11,784 nucleotides of DNA, taken from contig CAMZLX010000037.1 in the NCBI GenBank assembly GCA_947311795.1, positions 1-11,784 of the forward strand, given 5' to 3'. Below are positions 1 through 8,037 of this stretch, one piece after another. The notes beneath the pieces are model-generated. The model was not told the origin of the DNA. It did no database searches and worked only from the letters and a program-made list of their open reading frames with translations. The position numbers were made by a program, and so were the translations under genes. This stretch comes from an uncultured Zetaproteobacteria bacterium. Its GTDB lineage: Bacteria; Pseudomonadota; Zetaproteobacteria; Mariprofundales; Mariprofundaceae. Numbering within the stretch: the stretch's first letter is position 1; every line of letters begins with the position of its first letter.

Positions 1-303
1 AACCAACGCTTTCCCATAGGTGGGTGGTTTTTAAATGAACTGCCTTCCATCATACCGCATAATATTATCTTAAAGGATACTCGCATCACATTTGATCAAA
101 ACAGGTGGCACTTTACAATCGAAGGTAGGTTTCTAGGACACGCAACACAAGCACCAAAACAGCTAATTCAATTCGAAAAAAATTTAGAAGCTTTATCTTC
201 AAATATCAAAATCACAGAACATTGGCATCAGCAATGGTTTGAGGCCATCAACACAAGCCAGAAAACGCATGACTTGGTGTTCACCATCAAAGGCGAAATA
301 TAA
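1..303 (+). CDS. PilN-like pilus assembly protein, C-terminal part (5' end outside window)
   Basis: The reading frame is open from base 1 and ends at TAA 301-303, giving about 100 residues with no start in view. The fragment begins NQRFPIGGWFLNELPSIIPH and continues with alternating beta-like stretches (ITFDQNRWHFTIEGRF) and a helix (PKQLIQFEKNLEALSS). This resembles the periplasmic ferredoxin-like end of PilN/MshI-type proteins, where a 'how the loci are expressed at the poles' type helix is followed by strands. PilN binds PilM in the cytoplasm and PilO in the periplasm within the type IV pilus alignment complex. The assignment rests mainly on position: it directly precedes a PilO-like, a PilP-like and a secretin gene in the usual N-O-P-Q order. 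The next gene starts 2 bases after the stop. It could equally be the tail of an MshI-like or GspL-like protein. Confidence 0.55.
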   Translation, partial: NQRFPIGGWFLNELPSIIPHNIILKDTRITFDQNRWHFTIEGRFLGHATQAPKQLIQFEKNLEALSSNIKITEHWHQQWFEAINTSQKTHDLVFTIKGEI

Positions 304-305
304 CC

Positions 306-1055
306 ATGAATACTGCTTCTAAAATGCGCTATGCAGCACCGCCTAGTCCTCCCTTATATGTTAGCTTGGGTAAATGGCTTCAGTTGATTCAGTATGACGT
401 TAAACAGCATCGAAACAAGTACATCACAACATTCATATTTTTGATTATCTCATGTATGCAACTCTATTATACATCTGAAGTCCGAATCCCGTACTATAAA
501 AAACAACTATCCGAACAAATCGTGCCCAGCCAAGTCGCCACAAACATCGCAGGTTTAGAAAAACAGTTGAAGCGTATTAAAGATGATGCATCCACGACCG
601 CATTAGCACTCATTGAACAGGCAATATTAAATGGTGATACGCAATGGAACGAAAACAATACCACTGAAATTTCTGCCTTAAAAGCCGCCAGGTCTCACAT
701 TGTTATCGGCTATGCTGGTATTTCCTCTTTATTGGAGAATCTTGCACAAGAAGCTACAAAAAATGGTTTATCTTTGCGCTACAAATTAGACAAGCCGGAA
801 CCCATCACATCATTATATTCAGACAACTTGGCGAATATTAAAACCACAATCCTCCTTGCGTCTCAGCCTAATGTAGCAGAGCATAAAGTTTGGGACAGTA
901 TCATGAAGCAGCTTCACTTTATGTTGCTTAAACACCAAAAGTTCTCCCTTATCTCCATTCATGCCAACGCAAGCAATCAAAAAGCAATAAATGTTACTAT
1001 AACCATGAACATGCTGACCTCTTTAGCCCACAATATTAAAGGTATAAAGCCATGA
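306..1055 (+). CDS. PilO/MshJ-like bitopic pilus assembly protein
   Basis: This 249-residue protein has one predicted membrane segment at about residues 39-56 (core ITTFIFLIISCMQLYY) after a short, basic cytoplasmic N-terminus. A charged, helix-prone stretch follows (about 60-110), then a periplasmic domain. That layout matches PilO/MshJ/GspM proteins, which dimerise with the PilN protein and link the inner-membrane platform to the PilP/secretin side. I see no catalytic motif. The identification rests on topology and on position between a PilN-like and a PilP-like gene; the sequence itself is divergent. ATG 306 follows the upstream stop by 2 bases and has only a weak, distant AAAGG at 289-293, so translation probably depends on the preceding gene. 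An in-frame ATG at 324 is an alternative. Five AUA isoleucine codons are present, unlike ileS downstream. Confidence 0.6.
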   Translation: MNTASKMRYAAPPSPPLYVSLGKWLQLIQYDVKQHRNKYITTFIFLIISCMQLYYTSEVRIPYYKKQLSEQIVPSQVATNIAGLEKQLKRIKDDASTTALALIEQAILNGDTQWNENNTTEISALKAARSHIVIGYAGISSLLENLAQEATKNGLSLRYKLDKPEPITSLYSDNLANIKTTILLASQPNVAEHKVWDSIMKQLHFMLLKHQKFSLISIHANASNQKAINVTITMNMLTSLAHNIKGIKP

Positions 1056-1513
1056 AAAAGTTATTAAAGAAACCTATTTTTGTTGTGCTCATGAGTATCA
1101 TTGCAATACTCTCTGTTTACAACACTATCAAGCCTTTCTTATCCAAAAATGCAGCTGCAAACTTGCAAAATTTGGCGGGTATGTCCTACTTTCTCTCCAC
1201 TAGCCCCACAGAAGCCAGTAGTCTCCCCAAAAAAACATATTCATCCATAGTCTGGCAAGTCGAAGCAACAAACCTCAATCCTTTTAGCCAAACCATACAA
1301 CGCAAAACCATGCCCAAGAAACACAAACCTTTGCGCCTGTACGCCATATTGCATGAAGGTTCCCAGCCTGTAGTACTGATTAATGGTCAGACGCTTGCTG
1401 TTCATGATCGCATACAAAACTACATCATCACCGCGATACATGAAGACAGCATTTTTCTAAAAAATATCAAGAACCACAGCACACAAACACTGCAATGGGA
1501 CTCTAGGAGATAA
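1052..1513 (+). CDS. PilP/GspC/MshK-like inner-membrane linker protein
   Basis: This 153-residue protein has a basic N-terminus, one membrane segment at about residues 8-25 (IFVVLMSIIAILSVYNTI) and a variable linker. An NPF motif (residues 76-78) precedes a small beta-rich domain at about 93-140 (LRLYAILHEGSQPVVLINGQ). A 'xPF' motif followed by a beta domain with a 'vING' turn is typical of the PilP/GspC homology region, which contacts the secretin's periplasmic domain. Classical PilP proteins are lipoproteins. This one has no lipobox cysteine and looks membrane-anchored like GspC or MshK. ATG 1052 overlaps the upstream TGA (ATGA), with TAAAGG at 1037-1042 as ribosome site. The family call relies on the context plus the C-terminal domain pattern. 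Six AUA codons are used. Confidence 0.6.
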   Translation: MKKLLKKPIFVVLMSIIAILSVYNTIKPFLSKNAAANLQNLAGMSYFLSTSPTEASSLPKKTYSSIVWQVEATNLNPFSQTIQRKTMPKKHKPLRLYAILHEGSQPVVLINGQTLAVHDRIQNYIITAIHEDSIFLKNIKNHSTQTLQWDSRR

Positions 1514-1515
1514 CC

Positions 1516-3000
1516 ATGAAAACAACACTCTATACCAAGCCATTCATCCTTTGTCTTACGCTTCTTTTATCAGCCTGCGCCAGCACAGCGCAGCAAAAAC
1601 AAGAGCGTGACAACCGCAAAACGACAATGCTCAAATACAGCCATGAGGCACAAGCCACCACAACACCGCTAAAGCTAAGTCAGCTTCCATCAACCAATAA
1701 AGTGCTGAAAAAAGCACCCACAGACAGCAAACGCTACAGCTTCAAAGCGCGTAATATTTCACTCAAAAAAGCATTGGCTATGTTTTCACGGGCAAACAAC
1801 TTAAATATTATCCCTCACGAAACAATGAACGGCACGATCAATGTGCAGTTCCGCAATCTAAGCTTTGAACAAGCCATGAAAGCTCTACTTGACCCTCTAA
1901 GTTTATATTGGGAAAAGCGCAATGGAACCATTTATATTCAGGATATTCATACACAAACCTTTCAAGTCGATTATATTCGAATGGCGCGAACAGGCGTGTC
2001 TTCAAGTCAGGCACAAGTCACATCTTCAAGCACAAGCGGACAAGCAGGATCCATGTCTATTTCAAATCAAGACCAAGTGAACTTTTGGCAAGAATTTGAT
2101 ACCCAACTTCAAAAGCTACTCTCTAAGAATGGGCGTTTGGTCATAGACAAGCTATCGGGCACAATTCAAGTCACTGACCAACATAAACACATTCAAGAAG
2201 TGGCTCGTTTCTTACACAGTATTCAAGGTGCATTACATCGACAAGTAGAAATCGAAGCTCGTATCGTGGAAGTTTCACTGTCTAACGATAATAGCCTTGG
2301 TATTGACTGGACACGTATCGCTTCTTCAAGCCTATTGAATATCAACACGAGCATTCAGACTGCCTTAACGCCAGTGGGAACACTACCTGCCATCACCGCC
2401 ACCTTGTCTGGGCAAAATAACTCGCCTACCAATCAAGTGTCCTCAATTATTAGTGCGCTTAAAGAACAAGGTGAGGTCAATATGATTTCACAACCTCGTT
2501 TACTTTTACTCAACAACCAGTCTGCCATGATTAAGGTGGGGACAGAGCAGCCTTTCTTTAGCCAAACCACCACCCCTGGCACAGGGGGCTCTGCAGCCAC
2601 TGTCACCGAAGATGTTCGTGTCATTACCATCGGGCTAGTGCTTGCCGTCACCTCACAAATATCCGAATCTGGATGGGTTATGCTGGATGTATCACCCATC
2701 ATCACGCGGCTTGTTGGCACTGCCACATCTCCACTGGGTTCAACCGCGCCCATACTCGACATCAAACAAGCCTCAACTCTCGTTCGCATTAAGGATGGCG
2801 ATTCAGTTATGATTGGCGGCCTTATTCAAGACAAGATTAGCGAAGGCGAACGAAAAATTCCGCTTCTGGGAGATATTCCATTCTTAGGCAGCTTGTTTAC
2901 CAGTACCTATAAAAATAAAAAACGAACAGAACTGGTCATTTTCTTAACCCCAACCATAAAAGCAGGGACAAGTCTGGTAGGAGGCGACACTCCAATTTAA
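1516..3000 (+). CDS. mshL: MshL-family outer-membrane secretin (lipoprotein)
   Basis: This 494-residue protein forms the outer-membrane channel through which a type IV (MSHA-type) pilus, or possibly a type II secretion substrate, passes. A lipoprotein signal ends in LLLSAC with Cys21 as the acylation site; Ala at +2 suggests outer-membrane sorting. Residues about 73-142 form an STN-like domain (RYSFKARNISLKKALAMFSR). A Ser/Thr/Gln-rich linker (about 158-186) and an N1-like domain (about 187-240) follow. The secretin core runs from about 243 (HRQVEIEARIVEVSL) to 481, with the signature IPLLGDIPFLGSLF (448-461) and the C-terminal strand ELVIFLTPTI. The SQTQ/SSxG linker and the FWQEF segment favour MshL over PilQ or GspD, and there is no AMIN domain. 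A good AGGAG (1505-1509) lies 6 bases before ATG 1516. The family call is firm; the exact subsystem is less so. Confidence 0.85.
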   Translation: MKTTLYTKPFILCLTLLLSACASTAQQKQERDNRKTTMLKYSHEAQATTTPLKLSQLPSTNKVLKKAPTDSKRYSFKARNISLKKALAMFSRANNLNIIPHETMNGTINVQFRNLSFEQAMKALLDPLSLYWEKRNGTIYIQDIHTQTFQVDYIRMARTGVSSSQAQVTSSSTSGQAGSMSISNQDQVNFWQEFDTQLQKLLSKNGRLVIDKLSGTIQVTDQHKHIQEVARFLHSIQGALHRQVEIEARIVEVSLSNDNSLGIDWTRIASSSLLNINTSIQTALTPVGTLPAITATLSGQNNSPTNQVSSIISALKEQGEVNMISQPRLLLLNNQSAMIKVGTEQPFFSQTTTPGTGGSAATVTEDVRVITIGLVLAVTSQISESGWVMLDVSPIITRLVGTATSPLGSTAPILDIKQASTLVRIKDGDSVMIGGLIQDKISEGERKIPLLGDIPFLGSLFTSTYKNKKRTELVIFLTPTIKAGTSLVGGDTPI

Positions 3001-3120
3001 ACACTTTGGACACCTTCAAAAAACATCATAATATGTAGAAATGAGACAAAAGCCCCAAGAATGATTATGCTGCGCGGTCTTTGATATAAGCTTGATGCAC
3101 AAATTTGGAGACCATACGCC
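3001..3120 (+). promoter_or_regulatory. Intergenic region between the pilus operon and ileS
   Basis: These 120 bases separate the secretin stop from the ileS GTG. There is no clear hairpin-plus-T-run terminator for the pilus operon. The region holds a possible extended -10 (3082-3090), a weaker CATAAT (3027-3032) with a poor TTGGAC at 3006-3011 at only 15 bases spacing, a seven-codon mini-ORF (3061-3084) and the ileS ribosome site GGAG (3107-3110). No T-box-like leader is visible; the region is too short for one. Confidence 0.4.
3082..3090 (+). promoter_or_regulatory. Candidate extended -10 promoter for ileS
   Basis: The bases TGATATAAG match TGn followed by TATAAG, an extended -10 element with five of six bases of the consensus hexamer. 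No good -35 sits 16-18 bases upstream, which extended -10 promoters tolerate. Transcription would start near 3097 and give a leader of about 24 bases carrying the GGAG ribosome site. This is pattern matching only; AT-rich DNA yields such matches by chance. Confidence 0.3.
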
Positions 3121-5904
3121 GTGGCAGACGATAAAAAACCTGAAACTTTTAATTATAAAGACACTGTTTTCCTGCCGAAAACAGACTTCCCTATGCGCGG
3201 TAATTTGCCCGTCAATGAGCCGAAACGCTTAGCCAAGTGGGAAGAAGCCAACCTTTACGCCCAAATTCGTGAAGCGCGTAAAGATGCGCCCAAATTTATC
3301 CTGCATGATGGCCCGCCTTATGCCAACGGCTCGATTCATATTGGACATGCTGTCAACAAAGTGCTTAAAGATATTGTGGTTCGCTCGCGTACCATGATGG
3401 GTTTTGATGCGCCATATGTACCAGGTTGGGATTGTCATGGTTTGCCGATTGAGCTAAAAGTTGAAGAAAAATTTAAAAAGAAAAAACGCAAAAAAGAAGA
3501 TATTTCAGATTCTGAATTCAGAGCCGAATGCCGTGAATACGCCAAAGGTCAAATTGATATTCAGCGTGAAGAATTCAAACGCTTGGGCATCACGGGCGAT
3601 TGGGAAAATCCGTATGTGACCATGGATTATAAATTTGAAGCCAATACCGTGCGTGAAATTGGTCGTTTTCTTGAAAATGGTGGTTTGTACAAAGGTGCAA
3701 AACCCGTTCACTGGTGCGTTTCTTGCGCTACAGCTTTGGCAGAAGCCGAAGTGGAACATGAAGACCATACTTCATCATCTATTTTCGTTAAATTCAAAGC
3801 GGGTGAAGATTTAAGCGATGTTGATGCGGCTTTAACTGCTGATACATCCGTGGTGATTTGGACAACCACACCATGGACGATTCCTGCCAACCTTGCTGTC
3901 TCTGTTGGCCCTGATTTGGATTATGTTGCCGTCAACATCACCGATGCTGGCGAATGTGAAAATTTAACTACTGGCGAAATCTTGATTTTAGCTGAGGGTT
4001 TGAAAGACAGCGTGTTGAGCGATATTGGCGCAAGTGGTGAAGTTGTTGCTCACTTCAAAGGTTCTGTTTTAGAAAACCGTAAGTTCCGTCATCCTTATTT
4101 AGACCAGGATGCACCGATTCTTGTGGGCGGGCATGTCACGCTTGATGCAGGTACAGGTTGTGTACATACAGCACCCGGTCATGGTCAGGAAGATTACGAA
4201 GTCGGCTTAAAATATGGACTCAAAGGTTTTAATCCCGTGGGTGATACGGGCATTTTTGAAGAAGGTACACCCGTTGTTGAAGGGCAACATGTGTATAAAG
4301 CCAACAGTATCATGGTTGAGCATTTGCAAAGCTGTGGCGCATTATTGGCAAGCGACCAAATCAAACATTCTTACCCGCATTGCTGGCGTTGCCACAAGCC
4401 GTTAATTTTCCGTGCTACACCGCAATGGTTTATCAGCATGGATAAAAATGATTTAAGAAACAAAGCTTTGGAAGCGATTAAATCAACCGAGTGGACACCT
4501 GCATGGGGTGAAAATCGTATTCGTGGTATGGTGGAACAACGCCCAGATTGGTGTGTTTCGCGTCAACGCAACTGGGGTGTACCCATCACCGCCATCAAAT
4601 GTGCATCATGCAATTCTCATGCCGTGACCACACCAGAAGTGGTAGAAGGCATTGCAAAGCAAGTCGAGCAAGCAGGTGCTGATGTTTGGTTTGCCAAAGA
4701 TGTGGCTGCGTTCTTGCCTGATGGCACGACTTGCCCCGATTGCGGCGATTCTGATTTTGAAAAAGAAACTGATATTCTGGATGTTTGGTTTGATTCAGGT
4801 TCAACCCATGCCTGTGTTTTAGAGCATAGAGAAGAACTTCAATCACCTGCCGACTTGTATTTAGAAGGCAGCGACCAACATAGGGGCTGGTTCCAATCAT
4901 CCTTGCTTGAATCCATTGGCACACGTGGCGTTGCACCATTCAAGGCTGTGTTGACCCATGGTTTTGCCGTGGATAAAAATGGCAACAAAATGTCCAAATC
5001 CAAGGGCAACGTGGTTGCACCTCAAAAGCTGATTAATCAAATGGGTGCGGATATTTTGCGCCTGTGGATTGCCTCGGCTGATTATTCGGCAGATATTCGG
5101 GTGTCCGATGAAATCATGAAACAATTGGCAGAATCGTATCGTAGGATTCGCAATACCCTCCGTTTCTTGTTGAGCAACTTGGACAATTTTGATGCTACAC
5201 AATCCATGCCATTGGCTGAACGTAAACCGCTAGACCAGTGGGCAATGCATCGCTTGGCAGAAGTGGCAAACAAGGTGAACGCATCCTATGAAAGCTATCA
5301 ATTCCACCAAATCCACCAAGAAGTGCATAATTTCTGCTCGGTAGATTTGGGCGGTTTCTATTTAGATGTGATTAAAGACCGTTTGTATTGTGATGAAGCT
5401 GATTCGCATCAGCGTTTATCCGCGCAAAGCACCTTGTATGACATCGCACATACCTTGGTGCGTCTGATTGCCCCCATTGTGCCCATGACTGCCGAAGAAA
5501 TTTGGGACTTCTTGCCCGGTGCAAGCGGTGAAAGCATTCATTTGCAAACCTTTAACACCGTTGAAGATGTGAATATCGACACGGCTGCATGGGATAAGTT
5601 TTTCGCTATGCGTGAGTTGGTCAACACGGAAATGGATGTTGCCAAAAAAGATAAGGTTATCGGCTCATCGGTTGCAGCCAGCGTGATCGTTCCTGATTTG
5701 GATATGGCGTTTGCGCAAGCTGTGGGTGAAAGCTATGAGCAACTGTTGATTGTTGCTAAAGCACAAGCTGGCGATGCGCTGAACATCACAGCCGCCGAAG
5801 GCATCAAATGTCCGCGTTGTTATGTGGTGAGCAAACCAGCACAGCCTGAACATGAAGTTCACAACGAAGTTTGTGCGCGTTGTTTTGGTGTGGTCTCTGC
5901 TTGA
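3121..5904 (+). CDS. ileS: Isoleucyl-tRNA synthetase
   Basis: This class Ia synthetase charges tRNA-Ile and edits misactivated valine in the cytoplasm. At 927 residues it is close to the usual bacterial length (about 930-940). Visible landmarks are PPYANGSIHIGH with the HIGH signature at 73-76, the editing-domain threonine-rich peptide WTTTPWTIPAN (247-257), the editing-site segment HTAPGHGQEDY (349-359), KMSKS at 623-627, and a C-terminal zinc motif CPRC/CARC (Cys 897, 900, 918, 921). Further Cys pairs occur at 199/202, 421/424, 494/497 and 538/541. The start is GTG 3121: the frame is closed by TGA at 3082-3084, no in-frame ATG occurs before Met26, GGAG lies at 3107-3110, and MADDKKPETF is a normal length ahead of FPMRGNL. 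It overlaps thiI by one base. None of its codons is AUA, in contrast to the pilus genes upstream. Confidence 0.97.
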   Translation: MADDKKPETFNYKDTVFLPKTDFPMRGNLPVNEPKRLAKWEEANLYAQIREARKDAPKFILHDGPPYANGSIHIGHAVNKVLKDIVVRSRTMMGFDAPYVPGWDCHGLPIELKVEEKFKKKKRKKEDISDSEFRAECREYAKGQIDIQREEFKRLGITGDWENPYVTMDYKFEANTVREIGRFLENGGLYKGAKPVHWCVSCATALAEAEVEHEDHTSSSIFVKFKAGEDLSDVDAALTADTSVVIWTTTPWTIPANLAVSVGPDLDYVAVNITDAGECENLTTGEILILAEGLKDSVLSDIGASGEVVAHFKGSVLENRKFRHPYLDQDAPILVGGHVTLDAGTGCVHTAPGHGQEDYEVGLKYGLKGFNPVGDTGIFEEGTPVVEGQHVYKANSIMVEHLQSCGALLASDQIKHSYPHCWRCHKPLIFRATPQWFISMDKNDLRNKALEAIKSTEWTPAWGENRIRGMVEQRPDWCVSRQRNWGVPITAIKCASCNSHAVTTPEVVEGIAKQVEQAGADVWFAKDVAAFLPDGTTCPDCGDSDFEKETDILDVWFDSGSTHACVLEHREELQSPADLYLEGSDQHRGWFQSSLLESIGTRGVAPFKAVLTHGFAVDKNGNKMSKSKGNVVAPQKLINQMGADILRLWIASADYSADIRVSDEIMKQLAESYRRIRNTLRFLLSNLDNFDATQSMPLAERKPLDQWAMHRLAEVANKVNASYESYQFHQIHQEVHNFCSVDLGGFYLDVIKDRLYCDEADSHQRLSAQSTLYDIAHTLVRLIAPIVPMTAEEIWDFLPGASGESIHLQTFNTVEDVNIDTAAWDKFFAMRELVNTEMDVAKKDKVIGSSVAASVIVPDLDMAFAQAVGESYEQLLIVAKAQAGDALNITAAEGIKCPRCYVVSKPAQPEHEVHNEVCARCFGVVSA

Positions 5905-7076
5905 TGCAACATATTTTAGTTCATTACGCAGAGCTGGCTCTCAAAGGCAAAAACCGCCGTGAGTTTGTGCGTCAGCTTGCCAAAAACATCAAACAACTGA
6001 TTGGCACAAGCAAAATTGATAAAGAACACGGGCGAATGCTGCTGCATTTAGAAGAAATCACCGAAGCCAAGCTCAACCACTTGGCACTTATTCCTGGTAT
6101 CAGCAATTTTGCCGTGGTTCACACTTGTCCGTCCAATATTGAAGCCATGCAAGCCACTGCCAAAATATCCATTGAAGCGGCATTTCCTGATTTGAAACCG
6201 GCTGATTTTAAAGGTAAACGCTTCTCTGTGCGCTCGCGCCGCAGCTACAAACGCTTCCCCATGATTAGCACAGAAATCAACTTTGAAGTGGGCGGGTTTC
6301 TTAAAAACGAATTTGATTTTATCGTAGACATCAACAACCCCGACATCACAGTTCACGTTGAAGTAGATGAAGATGAAACCTTTATTTACACCAACAAACG
6401 CAAAGGTGCAGGTGGTTTGCCTGTTGGCACATCAGGGCATGGAATCGTATTGTTTTCTGGTGGCATTGATAGCCCCGTGGCGGCTTATATCATGATGAAA
6501 CGCGGTATGCGCGTCACCCTTGTGCATTTGTATAACAGCACTATCAATCGCGATTTCACCAAGATTGAAAATCTTGCCAAGCAATTGTCTTTATACCAAG
6601 GGCGTTTACGCCTGATTATGATTGATTTGGAAGAATTTCAACGCCATGCCATTGCTTTAACGCCACCGCGTTACCGCATGATTATCTATAAGCGCCACAT
6701 GATTCGCAACGCCGGTTTGATTGCTGCTGAAGTGAATGCCAAAGCCTTGGTCACAGGTGATGCCTTGGGGCAAGTTGCCAGCCAAACCCTTGATAATATC
6801 CATGCTATTTATGATGCCAGCAGCTATCCCCTGCTATCACCATTGATGGGTTACGACAAAGAAGACATCATCAAAGTGGCACGAAAAATTGGCACGTATG
6901 AGATTTCCATTGAAGAATATTGCGATATTTGTTCATATTTGATTGCAAAACACCCTGAAACCAAGGGTAAACGCGAAGAAGTGGCTGAATTTGAAGCGGA
7001 ATTGCCCACGCAAGGATTGGAAATGATAAAACAAGAACGCATATTTGCCAAAGGTGAGAAGTTTGAGCGTAGATAA
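5904..7076 (+). CDS. thiI: tRNA 4-thiouridine synthetase ThiI, short form without rhodanese domain
   Basis: ThiI adenylates U8 of tRNA and replaces its oxygen with sulfur; some forms also supply sulfur for the thiamine thiazole. From ATG 5904 the product is 390 residues: an N-terminal ferredoxin-like region (MQHILVHYAELALKGKNRRE), a THUMP domain at about 60-165, and a PP-loop ATP site SGGIDSP (185-191). A conserved ALVTGDALGQVASQTL segment follows. The E. coli enzyme is about 480 residues with a C-terminal rhodanese domain; that domain is absent here. The Cys matching E. coli Cys344 is probably Cys340, within EYCDIC (Cys340 and Cys343). ATG 5904 is preferred to the upstream in-frame start at 5871 because it overlaps the ileS TGA by one base and the extra residues (MCALFWCGLCL) do not fit the family. 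No strong ribosome site precedes it, consistent with coupling to ileS. Confidence 0.93.
   Translation: MQHILVHYAELALKGKNRREFVRQLAKNIKQLIGTSKIDKEHGRMLLHLEEITEAKLNHLALIPGISNFAVVHTCPSNIEAMQATAKISIEAAFPDLKPADFKGKRFSVRSRRSYKRFPMISTEINFEVGGFLKNEFDFIVDINNPDITVHVEVDEDETFIYTNKRKGAGGLPVGTSGHGIVLFSGGIDSPVAAYIMMKRGMRVTLVHLYNSTINRDFTKIENLAKQLSLYQGRLRLIMIDLEEFQRHAIALTPPRYRMIIYKRHMIRNAGLIAAEVNAKALVTGDALGQVASQTLDNIHAIYDASSYPLLSPLMGYDKEDIIKVARKIGTYEISIEEYCDICSYLIAKHPETKGKREEVAEFEAELPTQGLEMIKQERIFAKGEKFERR
7051..7058 (+). promoter_or_regulatory. Ribosome binding site deciding the metal-exporter start
   Basis: AAGGTGAG sits inside the 3' end of thiI, 4-5 bases before TTG 7063, which is good Shine-Dalgarno spacing. 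It supports TTG 7063 over the in-frame TTG 7045 and GTG 7054, which lie before or within the element. Confidence 0.5.
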
Positions 7077-8037
7077 CCATTCGCATCATCAGCTCGAGCC
7101 TGACTTAACCGACTTGAATGCCAAGCAAGCGCGGCTCATGCGCCTTGCCACCTATGCTTCGGCATCGGTTGCATTTGTTTTGATTGCGGCGAAGTTAGTG
7201 GCTTGGATGTGGAGTGATTCGGTCACGCTTTTGGCAACATTGATTGATTCCTGCCTTGATGCTGCTGCATCATTGGTCACCTTATTTGCCGTGCATCATG
7301 CTTTGCAACCTGCTGATAAAGAACATCGCTTTGGGCATGGTAAAGCAGAGGCATTGGCAGGGCTTGGGCAATCCATGTTTATTGCAGGTTCATCATTATT
7401 TTTATTGCTTGAATCCATCAGCCGCTTTTTGCATCCTCACCCTCTGGAAGTGATTGATGTCGGTATTATCGTCATGATGATTTCCATTGCACTAACGGCG
7501 GGGTTAATTGCATTTCAGCAGCATGTCGTGCGGCAAACGGGTTCAACAGCAATCGCTGCGGACTCAGTACATTATAAAACAGATTTATTGGTCAATGTTG
7601 GTGTGATTATCGCTTTATTGCTCACCATGTATGGCTGGGCTGGATTCGACCCTGTGTTTGCTATCGGTATCGCATTTTATATTTTGCATAGCGCGTGGGA
7701 AATTGCGTCCGAAGCCATTGACCAGCTCATGGATAAAGAGTTGTCGGATGAAGACCGCGCCAATATCAAACAATTGGCGCTTTCCCACCCTGAAGTGAAA
7801 GGTTTGCATGATTTACGTACCCGCAAGGCAGGCTTAACCACATTTATTCAGTTCCATTTGGAGTTGGATGGGCATTTGAATCTTTTGCAAGCCCACACCA
7901 TTGCCGATGAAGTGGAAGCCACTATCAAAGCAACATGGACTGATGCTGAAGTCATCATCCACGAAGACCCATACGGGCTTCAAGAACCAAGACCAAACTT
8001 TGCTGACCACAGCGAAAAAACTAAGGAAACATCATGA
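7063..8037 (+). CDS. fieF: FieF-like cation diffusion facilitator (Fe2+/Zn2+ exporter)
   Basis: This inner-membrane antiporter exports divalent metal (Zn2+, Fe2+ or related) in exchange for protons. From TTG 7063 it is 324 residues, with a His-containing N-terminus (MSVDNHSHHQ) and six predicted membrane helices between about residues 28 and 215. A cytoplasmic cation-efflux C-terminal domain follows. The transport-site residues of the FieF group are all visible: Asp62 and Asp66 (DSCLD, helix 2) and His170 and Asp174 (HYKTD, helix 5). The family signatures LQPADKEHRFGHGKAEAL and HDLRTR are also present. It overlaps thiI by 14 bases. Starts at 7045 (TTG) and 7054 (GTG) are possible, but TTG 7063 has the best-placed ribosome site. 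Its place in a tRNA/RNA operon has no obvious functional reason. The preferred metal cannot be read from the sequence. Confidence 0.92.
   Translation: MSVDNHSHHQLEPDLTDLNAKQARLMRLATYASASVAFVLIAAKLVAWMWSDSVTLLATLIDSCLDAAASLVTLFAVHHALQPADKEHRFGHGKAEALAGLGQSMFIAGSSLFLLLESISRFLHPHPLEVIDVGIIVMMISIALTAGLIAFQQHVVRQTGSTAIAADSVHYKTDLLVNVGVIIALLLTMYGWAGFDPVFAIGIAFYILHSAWEIASEAIDQLMDKELSDEDRANIKQLALSHPEVKGLHDLRTRKAGLTTFIQFHLELDGHLNLLQAHTIADEVEATIKATWTDAEVIIHEDPYGLQEPRPNFADHSEKTKETS

Noticed and set aside
3006..3032. TTGGAC ... CATAAT as a sigma-70 promoter for ileS
   Set aside because: The -35 matches poorly and the 15-base spacing is short. The extended -10 at 3082-3090 is the better, though still weak, candidate.
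3001..3120. T-box or other riboswitch ahead of ileS
   Set aside because: The gap is only 120 bases and shows no specifier stem, T-box sequence or terminator/antiterminator pair.
5871..5903. Upstream ATG start for thiI
   Set aside because: It would add MCALFWCGLCL, unlike ThiI N-termini, and overlap ileS by 34 bases. ATG 5904 gives the family N-terminus and a one-base overlap.
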